A stretch of DNA of 64,000 nt from the NCBI RefSeq assembly GCF_001261735.1, contig NZ_CVRP01000001.1, positions 186,001 to 250,000 on the forward strand, read 5' to 3'. Shown piece by piece: positions 17,823 through 26,056 of this stretch (its first letter is position 1; each line of letters starts with the position of its first letter). Position numbers and translations under genes: made by a program. The notes under the pieces were generated by a model. That model saw only the letters and a program-made list of their open reading frames with translations, did not search any database and had not been told where the DNA came from. This stretch comes from Dysgonomonas sp. BGC7 (lineage in GTDB: Bacteria; Bacteroidota; Bacteroidia; Bacteroidales; Dysgonomonadaceae).

Positions 17823-19419
17823 TACTGAGCAAACTTATTGGTGGAAATATGGAGTTGTGTATCATATATATCCCCAAAGTTTTATGGATTCGGATGAGGA
17901 TGGGTTTGGTGATCTGAAAGGAATAATTCAAAAGTTAGATTATCTGGTGTCCTTGGGTATTGATGCAGTATGGTTATCCCCCATATATCCATCGCCGATG
18001 GTAGATTCTGGATATGATATAACAGACTACAAAAATATTAATCCTCTCTATGGAAATATAGATGATTTCATGCAGCTATTAGCACAGGCCCACTCTAGAG
18101 GGCTAAAAGTTATAATGGACTTAGTGCTTAACCATACGTCGGATCAGCATCCATGGTTCTTAGAATCCCGAAGTTCAAAAAATAATCCTAAACGAGGTTG
18201 GTATATATGGGAACCACCAAAACTGGGAAAAAAGCCCAATAATTGGATGACTAACTTTGGACAAAGTGCATGGACATACGATTCTTTCACCAATGAATAT
18301 TATTATCATTCGTTCTTTAAAGAACAACCCGACCTGAATTGGCGAAATTCCGAGTTGAGGTCAGAGATGTACGATGTTATACGCTTTTGGCTCGAATTAG
18401 GTGTTGATGGGTTTCGTCTCGATGTTATAAACTTGATTTTTAAAGATAAGCATTTGAGGAAGAACCCGATTGGTTTTCTCCTTAGTAAGAAGAAAGTATA
18501 TAACCGAAATCGTCCATCAGTATGTGAGGTGCTTACTGAGTTTCGCAGTATACTTGATGAATATCCTCATAAAACAAGTGTAGGGGAAATATATAGCCCT
18601 CCTCCGGGTGATCCTGACCTGACAGCTAGATTTCAGGGAAACGGTTCAGATATGCTTCATATGGCTTTTGATTTCTCTGCCTTTTTCTCGAGATGGAGTG
18701 CAAAAGCATATTATGAAATGATAAAAAATTATTATCAGGCTCTACCTAAAGATGGTTGGCCTTGTTTTGTTTTCTCCAATCACGACTTGGGGCGTAGTAC
18801 TAACAGATGGATGTTTAGTTTCTATAAAATAGAGAAAGCTAAAGTACGAGCTATGCTTCTTCTTACACTAAAGGGGACTCCTTTTATTTACTACGGGGAT
18901 GAGATAGGAATGGAGAATGTAAATATTTCTAGAAGTCAGATTCATGATATGTATGGGAAATTATTTTATCCTTTTTATAAAGGGCGTGATGCTTATCGCA
19001 CACCAATGCAATGGAATAGTCAGATAAATGCTGGTTTTAGTAAAACACGACCATGGTTGCCCGTGCATAAAAATTATAAAACCATCAATGTAGAAAATGA
19101 AGAGGGTAGGAGAGATTCTATACTGTCTTTGTATAGAGGATTGATACAGTTAAGAAAAAAATATACCATATTGCAATATGGAGATTTTGAATTCATAGAT
19201 TCTGGCAATCCTAAAGTGTTGTCATATCGGCGATATTTTGAGAATAAATCTATTGTTGTAATATTGAATTTTAGTAATAACTCTGAAAAAGTAGAAATAT
19301 CCGGCTTAAGAGATTATTCATATTTATATTCAATATCTGACCTCGACAATTGTGATGACACACTTTCTGATATATTAGTGCTTAAAGCTTTCGAGGGTTT
19401 TATTTTATCTTCAAAATAG
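17809..19419 (+). CDS. GH13 alpha-glucosidase / glycosyltransferase-type enzyme
   Basis: 536 residues, no signal peptide. GH13 regions are all visible: GYDITDYKNI and LVLNHTSDQHPWF (region I), GFRLDVIN (nucleophile Asp), SVGEIY (acid/base Glu) and FSNHDLGR (transition-state Asp). Spacing and the HTSDQHPWF form fit the oligo-1,6-glucosidase, alpha-glucosidase and trehalose-synthase group of GH13. I chose ATG 17809 over the upstream TTG at 17797; it is directly preceded by AGGAG. The 14-base overlap with the PHP-GT4 gene suggests that both proteins are made together, so this cytoplasmic enzyme may hydrolyse or transglycosylate the glucoside made by the glycosyltransferase. It is not obviously part of the N-glycan locus. 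Substrate not determinable from sequence. Confidence 0.88.
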   Translation: MSSNNTEQTYWWKYGVVYHIYPQSFMDSDEDGFGDLKGIIQKLDYLVSLGIDAVWLSPIYPSPMVDSGYDITDYKNINPLYGNIDDFMQLLAQAHSRGLKVIMDLVLNHTSDQHPWFLESRSSKNNPKRGWYIWEPPKLGKKPNNWMTNFGQSAWTYDSFTNEYYYHSFFKEQPDLNWRNSELRSEMYDVIRFWLELGVDGFRLDVINLIFKDKHLRKNPIGFLLSKKKVYNRNRPSVCEVLTEFRSILDEYPHKTSVGEIYSPPPGDPDLTARFQGNGSDMLHMAFDFSAFFSRWSAKAYYEMIKNYYQALPKDGWPCFVFSNHDLGRSTNRWMFSFYKIEKAKVRAMLLLTLKGTPFIYYGDEIGMENVNISRSQIHDMYGKLFYPFYKGRDAYRTPMQWNSQINAGFSKTRPWLPVHKNYKTINVENEEGRRDSILSLYRGLIQLRKKYTILQYGDFEFIDSGNPKVLSYRRYFENKSIVVILNFSNNSEKVEISGLRDYSYLYSISDLDNCDDTLSDILVLKAFEGFILSSK

Positions 19420-19459
19420 CAAAGTTTTGATAGTAGCTTTCTTTAGGAAACGAATAGAA

Positions 19460-20032
19460 CTAGAGTAAGAATAAAAGGAATAGTATTGGAATAAGTATTC
19501 CTATTCCAAATTCGATACCTCCACGTCCCCAGAAACCTTTTGGCCCTTTTAACATAATTATTCCTGTAACAGTTATTATAAGCAACGATATGGCAAATAT
19601 ATCAGAGAACCATGTCCACCAGCGATTGGGGTTCATATGTAGTCGATTGAAAGTATTCAGTATAGGACGTTTCTGTAGTTTTTCATAAATAGCATTCCCT
19701 GTATTCATATTCACATCGAGAGAAGAGCCGCCTTTGAGGAAGACTTTCATTTTTTGTTCTTCGTAGTAGTAATGCTTGGCATAAGCATTTTGTTCGTCAA
19801 TTTGTTTTAGTAAACTATTAACTGCCTGTTCATTTATGTTTGGAGCCATCGGGAACTTACCGGATAAGGTAAGTTCCTGACGAGAAATGCTGTAACTGGG
19901 ATTGAAATCGCGTTTGTGATTCAGTGCAATACCGGATATCGCATATATAACAATTATACCGGAAAAGAAGAACGAAAGATCGCGATGGATAGTTCTACTC
20001 CATTTACGGATTTTAGCTCCAATTTTTTTCAC
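19460..20032 (-). CDS. PepSY-associated transmembrane protein
   Basis: About 190 residues. An N-terminal TM helix follows RTIHRDLSFFFSG, a periplasmic PepSY-like region follows (about 45-125), then two helices begin around RWWTWFSDIFAISLL and GIEFGIGILIPILF. His residues at RTIHRDL, ALNHKRD and RLHMNPN lie near membrane edges, the pattern of PepSY_TM proteins often linked to iron or flavin/heme redox functions. The start is best at GTG 20032 (MKKIGAKIRKW), 7 bases after the upstream stop; a longer frame to an ATG at 20134 would overlap the previous gene by 95 bases and add a non-conserved-looking leader. Last gene of the minus-strand operon, convergent with the GH13 gene. Confidence 0.75.
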   Translation of the reverse strand: MKKIGAKIRKWSRTIHRDLSFFFSGIIVIYAISGIALNHKRDFNPSYSISRQELTLSGKFPMAPNINEQAVNSLLKQIDEQNAYAKHYYYEEQKMKVFLKGGSSLDVNMNTGNAIYEKLQKRPILNTFNRLHMNPNRWWTWFSDIFAISLLIITVTGIIMLKGPKGFWGRGGIEFGIGILIPILFLLFLL

Positions 20033-20039
20033 TTCTATA

Positions 20040-20558
20040 TTATTTTTTGTCAGTAGTATATTCGGATACTTCGAGAGTAAACTGGCTCCAATAGTTACGT
20101 CCGTGTTTTTCTCTGTTCTCACGCATAGCGTCATATATCTGAGATATTTGCTGTTTCAGTTGCGCAACTGCGGCTGGATTACCATTAGGCCCTTTCAGGC
20201 TTTCGTCAAGTTTTGTTTCCCAATCTACAAGAAAAAGACTGTCTACTCTTTTTTCGTGCAATATGCCTTTTACCGTTAGATTATTGAATTTTAGTTCAGA
20301 ATTGAATGCCGAAAGCTGTTTGTTTGCAATAGCCTGTATAGCTTTTGTCGAATCACTGCCTTGCAATACAATCCAATCTCCTCCCTGGCACATATCGGCA
20401 CAGAAACCGGATACAGAAAGAGTATCGCCTACTATATCGTAAGCTGCTTCGGTGAGTTCATCTACAGTATATACTTTTTCTGTTGTTTCAGAAGTGTTTT
20501 GTTTACAAGAATAGAAGGCAATAAATAGAGTTGCCAATAGTACATTAAATACTTTCAT
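20040..20558 (-). CDS. Small lipoprotein with an OB-fold-like segment; function unknown
   Basis: 172 residues with a lipobox (FYSC, Cys18). Residues about 40-110 (DTLSVSGFCADMC, DWIVLQGSDS, LTVKGILHEKRV) look like a small beta-barrel/OB-type domain with two Cys separated by three residues. The C-terminal 60 residues are helical and charged. I do not recognise the family. It lies between the PorV/PorQ-like barrel and the PepSY membrane protein, 7 bases ahead of the latter, suggesting a joint envelope role. The paired cysteines could bind a metal or form a disulfide; this is speculative. Confidence 0.7.
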   Translation of the reverse strand: MKVFNVLLATLFIAFYSCKQNTSETTEKVYTVDELTEAAYDIVGDTLSVSGFCADMCQGGDWIVLQGSDSTKAIQAIANKQLSAFNSELKFNNLTVKGILHEKRVDSLFLVDWETKLDESLKGPNGNPAAVAQLKQQISQIYDAMRENREKHGRNYWSQFTLEVSEYTTDKK

Positions 20559-20577
20559 AATTATAATATTAATAGAT

Positions 20578-21516
20578 TTATATTCCTACTTTTAATCCTA
20601 ACATATACATATTTTCCAAATCTTTACGAAGAGCTATCTTCGATCCGAAGCTAAAATCAAATATTTTGTATTTAACCCCGAATCCGGCAGAGAAGAAATC
20701 GTCATTGTCGCCGGAATGGGCTCCTATACGAAGAGAGTACTTTTTGAAGAATGAATAATCGAATCCAATGCTAATAAAAGAGGTTGATTTATTGTCTGCT
20801 ACCGGAAGAAAAACTCCCCCGTCTAAAAAAGTTTCTATTGTCTGATTACTTGCTGTTGGAATCATAATGGATCCTCCTAATCTTACATTTGGTGACAAGA
20901 AATCAGTTTTGCTTTTATAAGAATATTTTCCAAGATTACCGGCTGAGATACCTACCGAATAAGTTACATCTTTGTTGAAGAGATTACCGTTGCCATTATA
21001 ATAAGAACCAAGATCTACCCGATAAGCCCAAATAGAAGCTACAGTTTTTTCTTTTACATAGCCTACTGTCGAATAGAAAGAAAAAGCTTCGTTAAGTTTG
21101 TATGCATAGCCCAGATCGATAGTATATGAGTAAAAACTGATTTTGCCAAGTGTGCTGTTTTCTTCCATGTCGTTATTGAGCCAATTGTCGAAAGAGCCCA
21201 TCGACAAGTAGCGCCCTCCCACAAAAAAAGCGCTTTTACCATTTCGGTATGCTGTAGTCAATGTATGTAATAGATATGTATTTTCACTTTCGGAAGGAAT
21301 GATTCCTAGCGAATAATCTACTGCTTTAGAGGTTGAATAAAAGAGTGCTGTCGGATTATTGTATATAAATGCATTGTCTATATTTCCCATCTTAGAGTTT
21401 CCCAAACTCAAAGATTTAGGAGAAGAGGGTGACTCTGTCACAGGTAGTATTCTACTTTGGGCTTCTGCCTTAAAGAAAGCTACTATAGCAAATAATAGTA
21501 ATATATAAATTCTCAT
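20578..21516 (-). CDS. PorV/PorQ-family outer-membrane beta-barrel protein
   Basis: 312 residues. Signal peptide to about AEAQ, then LSLGNSKMGNIDNAFIYNNPTALF. The early asparagine- and proline-containing NPTAL segment after a short lead is characteristic of the PorV/PorQ (FadL-like, UPF0164) proteins of type IX secretion systems. The rest is alternating beta-strand (YSLGIIP, FFVGGRYLSMGSF, YTIDLGYAYKLNEAFSFYSTVGYV) and ends in LGLKVGI. By family such proteins shuttle type IX cargo or attach it at the surface. It lies directly downstream (13 bases) of a protease with a Por-type C-terminal tail, which fits a dedicated partner. No core type IX secretion genes are in this window. Confidence 0.8.
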   Translation of the reverse strand: MRIYILLLFAIVAFFKAEAQSRILPVTESPSSPKSLSLGNSKMGNIDNAFIYNNPTALFYSTSKAVDYSLGIIPSESENTYLLHTLTTAYRNGKSAFFVGGRYLSMGSFDNWLNNDMEENSTLGKISFYSYTIDLGYAYKLNEAFSFYSTVGYVKEKTVASIWAYRVDLGSYYNGNGNLFNKDVTYSVGISAGNLGKYSYKSKTDFLSPNVRLGGSIMIPTASNQTIETFLDGGVFLPVADNKSTSFISIGFDYSFFKKYSLRIGAHSGDNDDFFSAGFGVKYKIFDFSFGSKIALRKDLENMYMLGLKVGI

Positions 21517-21529
21517 TTCTTTTCTTTAT

Positions 21530-24331
21530 TTATTCTTTTACAAAAGATTCTTTATATGTTTTGCCGTTGTTTATTATGCTTAGTTCGTATTTTCCGGGGA
21601 AAAGAGAACCCACATTCACGAGTAAAGTGCGTTTCTGAGAATCAATACTATTAGTGTTGTATGTTTTCTCTAATGCCAGTTTGCCCATAATGTTTCGTAT
21701 TCTTAATTGGATATCTCCATTAATAATATCTCCCAGCTTCACATACACGGTTTGTGATACAGATGTCGGATATAAACTATAGATACCTTCGTTTTGATAT
21801 ATAAATATTGGTAAAGTCAATTCTGATTTTTGGTTATGCTTGTCTGTAACAGAAAAAGACAGCTCCGTTTCTCCAATTTTCTTAGGGGTAATAGTCAGTT
21901 GATCGTTGAGGAGAGATACTCTGGCATTCTCATTCTTTAAAACACCAAGAGAGAATATTAACGAACTCTTGTCTTCATCTTCGATGAGATTTCTTAAAGA
22001 AATTGTTTTAGGACTGTCGATATGTACATTGATAGAACTGATACTATTTACGAGTCTCGGAGGGTTATCATTTTCTATTTTTACATTTAATTTTGCAGAT
22101 GAAGAAGCTCCGTATTCATCATTAACAGTCAACTGAATAGTATGGGTTCCGGAAGCAAACTTATTAGCGAAAATTCGGATTCTAATGGTGTTCCCTGATT
22201 GTTCGGTAAAGAGTTGTTCTTTATAAGTTATGTTATAAGTCCATGCATGATTTTCTTTATCGTTTATTTCGAAAATAATCTCTTGTACATCGTTTCCAGC
22301 CAAGACAATGGTATTATTCAGGTCGACACTGGACGATATTGCTGGAGGGGTATTTGTAAGAGTCGATATTCCTCCTTGGTATATTACCAGATTTGAAGAA
22401 TTTCCATTTCTGGAGAAGGCCTGAATTGCAAAATAATATGTTTTTCCACTTTTTAAGCTCTTTAGGCTTCTTTTCAATATATCATTCGGACTTGTGAAAC
22501 TTGCAGTCACTTCAATTTGACTAACATCTGTATTTAGATAATTAGAGCTTGTTATTTCTTTATCAGAAAAGTATAAAATATAGCTTTGTATAGAACCATC
22601 ATTACTCTCTGATGTAGATTTCCATGCTAATGATATTGAGCTGTAACTCCGTTCAGTCTGATCCGGAATAAAGGCCGGGTTGGCAGGTACAATATTATTA
22701 TCGTAGTCGGATAGAGCAATTTGAGCGTCTATATAGCCTCTACCCAATTTATTGTGGTATTTTTCAGTATTATAATTATTTGGATTTATCTTTTTTACTC
22801 CGGTAAGGAGTCTTTGTCTTAACTCGCTTACAGTAAAATTATCTCCTCCATATTTTGATACAATTAATGCTGCTATTCCCGATACATGAGGACAAGCCAT
22901 GGATGTTCCTTGCATATATCCATATCTGCTTTGCCCATTTTTGGAAACGATAGTGCTATAAATTCCGGAAGTCATTTCTCCTCCTTCGTAAGGATATTTT
23001 TGTCCTATTTTTTGGGTTCCTCCCGGAGCAGCTATATCAACCCAGTCACCATAGTTTGTATACCATGTTGCTGAAAAATCGGGAGCATAAGCTGCAACAG
23101 AAACAACATCTGCTTCGGCAGCAGGATATGCCTTAAATTCTGTATAATCATTAGATGCTGCAAAAACTACTAAGCCTCCTTTCATCTGTGAGTTTGTACT
23201 TCCTCCAGCATGTTTCGTAAAATAAGCAATGGCTTCTTTTACTACTTGCGGCGTAGATATACCAATATCATATCCCCACGAATTTTGGCTTATTACAGCG
23301 CCATTATTTGCCCCGTAGACAATCGCTGCTGCGGTTTGGTTGGTTGTTGTAGATATATTGCTGGACGAATCTGGATCGTTAGGATCATAGTTAGGATTTG
23401 TCATAAACATTTGGCAACTCATAAGCCTTACTCCCGAATTTGCAGAACCATCCCCCCCTGCTATACCGCAAATACCTTTTCCATTATTATTTTTAGCAGC
23501 AATAACTCCTGCTACGTGTGTTCCGTGATCGTGAGGTTCGATTATTCCTGTTCCATTTACAAAGTTGTACCCGTATACATCGTCTATAAAACCATTATTG
23601 TCATCGTCTATTCCGTTACCGGGGATCTCTCCTTTATTTATCCACAAATTGTCTATCAGATCTTCGTGGTAAATATCTATTCCTCCGTCAACAACTGCTA
23701 CTATAACATTGGGATTGCCACTTTCTTCAGCCCACGCTGGTAATATATTAATATCTGCTCCTGTTATAGAGCTAATTATAACTTCACTGCCTATCTGATA
23801 ATTACCTACTTTTCCTTCATTATACATATTCCATTGTCTGGAAAAGCCCGGATCGTTGAAGGAGATTTGAGATAAACTTTTAGTAGAAGGATTTTGAACC
23901 GCAGAAACTGTATAGTCTCCAATTACGGGATGATATACCGGCTCTACAAAATCGAAAATGCTGGCAGACACTGAAGATTTTACATTCGTTTTAGATTCGT
24001 TATACCATACTGTATACCACGCATTAAGACCTTCAGATATCTGTAGATCTTCTGATTTTCCCGCATATGGAAATATTCTTTGCATCTTATATGCTCCGAT
24101 AGAATTTAAGTATTCGTCTAGTTGAGGATTGCCCGTAGGGATTGCCAATTCGCCAGCCTTATTATCAATTGTTTTTATAATTTGGCTTTGTAGCTTGACA
24201 GACTGCATACCCGGAATAGAACTAGGTTCTTCTGTCGTGGTTGTATCTTGATTTCCAATATCGGAAAAATTATCATCCTGACATGAAACTAACAATAGAC
24301 CAAGGATGATATATAGAAAATATTTTCTCAT
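21530..24331 (-). CDS. Subtilisin-like S8 serine protease with FnIII, cadherin-like and Por-type C-terminal sorting domains
   Basis: About 933 residues from MRKYFLYI, with lipobox LLLVSC. Peptidase S8 catalytic triad (numbered from this start): D215 in AVVDGGIDIYHEDL, H269 in HDHGTHVAGVIAA, S477 in GTSMACPHVSGIAAL; the oxyanion Asn region is SQNSWGYD. A helical N-terminal region (about 40-200) resembles an inhibitory propeptide. Residues about 560-660 look like fibronectin type III, 665-850 like Ig/cadherin-type repeats, and the last 80 (LYPTSVSQTVYV..., MGKLALEKTY..., LFPGKYELSI) match the type IX Por secretion tail. The usual upstream start at 24358 adds nine residues and is possible. Expected at the cell surface, degrading protein and supplying peptides or released cofactor to the receptor encoded upstream. 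Confidence 0.9.
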   Translation of the reverse strand: MRKYFLYIILGLLLVSCQDDNFSDIGNQDTTTTEEPSSIPGMQSVKLQSQIIKTIDNKAGELAIPTGNPQLDEYLNSIGAYKMQRIFPYAGKSEDLQISEGLNAWYTVWYNESKTNVKSSVSASIFDFVEPVYHPVIGDYTVSAVQNPSTKSLSQISFNDPGFSRQWNMYNEGKVGNYQIGSEVIISSITGADINILPAWAEESGNPNVIVAVVDGGIDIYHEDLIDNLWINKGEIPGNGIDDDNNGFIDDVYGYNFVNGTGIIEPHDHGTHVAGVIAAKNNNGKGICGIAGGDGSANSGVRLMSCQMFMTNPNYDPNDPDSSSNISTTTNQTAAAIVYGANNGAVISQNSWGYDIGISTPQVVKEAIAYFTKHAGGSTNSQMKGGLVVFAASNDYTEFKAYPAAEADVVSVAAYAPDFSATWYTNYGDWVDIAAPGGTQKIGQKYPYEGGEMTSGIYSTIVSKNGQSRYGYMQGTSMACPHVSGIAALIVSKYGGDNFTVSELRQRLLTGVKKINPNNYNTEKYHNKLGRGYIDAQIALSDYDNNIVPANPAFIPDQTERSYSSISLAWKSTSESNDGSIQSYILYFSDKEITSSNYLNTDVSQIEVTASFTSPNDILKRSLKSLKSGKTYYFAIQAFSRNGNSSNLVIYQGGISTLTNTPPAISSSVDLNNTIVLAGNDVQEIIFEINDKENHAWTYNITYKEQLFTEQSGNTIRIRIFANKFASGTHTIQLTVNDEYGASSSAKLNVKIENDNPPRLVNSISSINVHIDSPKTISLRNLIEDEDKSSLIFSLGVLKNENARVSLLNDQLTITPKKIGETELSFSVTDKHNQKSELTLPIFIYQNEGIYSLYPTSVSQTVYVKLGDIINGDIQLRIRNIMGKLALEKTYNTNSIDSQKRTLLVNVGSLFPGKYELSIINNGKTYKESFVKE

Positions 24332-24364
24332 AATGTATGTTATATAAGAGTGGTTCATACTTTT

Positions 24365-26056
24365 TTAAAATATATAAAAGAGGTTCAGATTTAGCCTTAA
24401 AGATTCTCTATCCGGCTCTGCGAACTGAGATAAAGAAGTGATATAAGGGGCTTTTGTGCGTTGCCCGTACAAAAAGGATATTCTGCTACCAATTTTATTT
24501 TTTTGATTCACTGAATGAGAGTAGGTGATCTCTGATGAAAATGTATTATTATCTTCTCCTCTGATAAGGTATGGGATATACGCCTGCTGAATAATTGTTT
24601 CTTTATCTACAGCAGGTAAGTCGAATACATTGTCTATGGCTCGTTTAGCAGAAAATCCTAGATTTATTTCGAGACTGTTTTTGTTGAAGATGCTATTATA
24701 GCCTATTCCTATGGATGGTGTAATAGATTGATTACAGATTCTTCTGTGGGGAGAAATATACTTTTCTTCATAATAGTCGTAATTTATTCTCCCTAGGAAA
24801 TGTAGAGAACGAATAGGCGAAAGATTATAAATAGCCTTAAACTGTGCAGAATTGGAATATGAGTTTTGACTGTACAGTTTATTTGATCCTACTTTCACGT
24901 AATCTTTTAGAGATGAATTATTCTCGGATGAACTTACTTTTTCATAAACATGCTCTGTTCCTTTTCTGATGTTATTATTACCTGTTAGCAACAAAAAGAA
25001 AAGGAAGTCTTTGTGTCTTTTAGAGAGAATAAGGTTGGGACTGAAGTGATGAGTCGTAGAGGAAAATAGGTTTTTGTATGCTCTACTTGTCAATGAACTT
25101 GTCCCCATGAGATCCTCAGTGTTCATACTCCTATAATTATATACAAAGTTGAATGTGTAATTTATAGAATTATCATTCGTAGAGAGCCGTTTGTAAGTAA
25201 TGTCTGCACCTATTCCGTTAATAGTCATGAGTTTCTTATAGGCATTGTCTATTGTACTTTCTTTTCGGTTCCATTCGCCGAATCCATAATAAAGAAAATA
25301 GCTAGCAGCCTTTTGTGTATAATTATTAGCATCTATATTTTGTCGGTTCAGCTCCGGATATATTTTGACCGAGTAAAGATTGTTTTTTATTATTTTAGCT
25401 ATTCCAAAATCCAACCTTAACCACGAGTTGTACACAGATAAGCGTGGATCGGTTACTTTTGACGATGAAATACCTGTATAGGTACCTCCCAAACCGTAGT
25501 AATATCCTTTATGTTTGAAACTGAAACCTCCACTTATCTCATACTTCTCATTGTTTATATCTCCTACACCAAGAGTGTCTCCAACCAGATATGGGTAATA
25601 ATCCGAAGGGTTAGTCGCATAATTGGAATAGATATTTTTTTTACGTCCCGAAGAAAAAGAGGCTGAGCCGTAAAGAGTACCCAGACCGTCAATTATCTTT
25701 TCGCCTCCGGCTAGTACTGAGCCTTCGAATTGTTTGTTACCATCATAAAAGACATAGTCTCCATTTGTTTTGTCGAACGATGCTGAACCCAAAAGGATTG
25801 CTGATGGTCTCATTCGCTTTATCTGATAACTATTTAGTGTACTGTCGGCGTTATTATAATATAAGTCGATAAATGCCGGATTTCGTCTGAGGATATATAT
25901 ATAATTATTTTCTATATCGAATATTTGTGAAGATACATCTTCGTAAGTCGATACCTTTTTTTCAAACTTGTTCAACTGATAACTGAGGTCGCTTTGTGAC
26001 TTACACAACAGTGATACAAACAATAAAACCAGAACAATATAATTTTTCTTATTCAT
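24365..26056 (-). CDS. DUF6850-like outer-membrane beta-barrel protein
   Basis: 563 residues; Sec signal peptide ending near CKSQS. The remainder is a dense series of amphipathic beta-strands with aromatic girdles (GSASFDKTNGDYVFYDG, ISGGFSFKHKGYYYGLGGTY, LRLNLNLFYIF) and a terminal Phe, typical of an outer-membrane barrel. I assign it from memory to the DUF6850 family found next to DUF4876 and TonB receptor genes. No enzymatic motif. Its start overlaps the end of the TonB receptor gene by 4 bases, so the two are probably translationally coupled. Confidence 0.72.
   Translation of the reverse strand: MNKKNYIVLVLLFVSLLCKSQSDLSYQLNKFEKKVSTYEDVSSQIFDIENNYIYILRRNPAFIDLYYNNADSTLNSYQIKRMRPSAILLGSASFDKTNGDYVFYDGNKQFEGSVLAGGEKIIDGLGTLYGSASFSSGRKKNIYSNYATNPSDYYPYLVGDTLGVGDINNEKYEISGGFSFKHKGYYYGLGGTYTGISSSKVTDPRLSVYNSWLRLDFGIAKIIKNNLYSVKIYPELNRQNIDANNYTQKAASYFLYYGFGEWNRKESTIDNAYKKLMTINGIGADITYKRLSTNDNSINYTFNFVYNYRSMNTEDLMGTSSLTSRAYKNLFSSTTHHFSPNLILSKRHKDFLFFLLLTGNNNIRKGTEHVYEKVSSSENNSSLKDYVKVGSNKLYSQNSYSNSAQFKAIYNLSPIRSLHFLGRINYDYYEEKYISPHRRICNQSITPSIGIGYNSIFNKNSLEINLGFSAKRAIDNVFDLPAVDKETIIQQAYIPYLIRGEDNNTFSSEITYSHSVNQKNKIGSRISFLYGQRTKAPYITSLSQFAEPDRESLRLNLNLFYIF

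Noticed and set aside
23210-23743. Plus-strand open frame of 177 codons inside the S8 protease gene
   Set aside because: It is antisense to a protein with an intact catalytic triad and domains, its translation is Tyr/Ile/Cys-rich with no motif, and it has no context.
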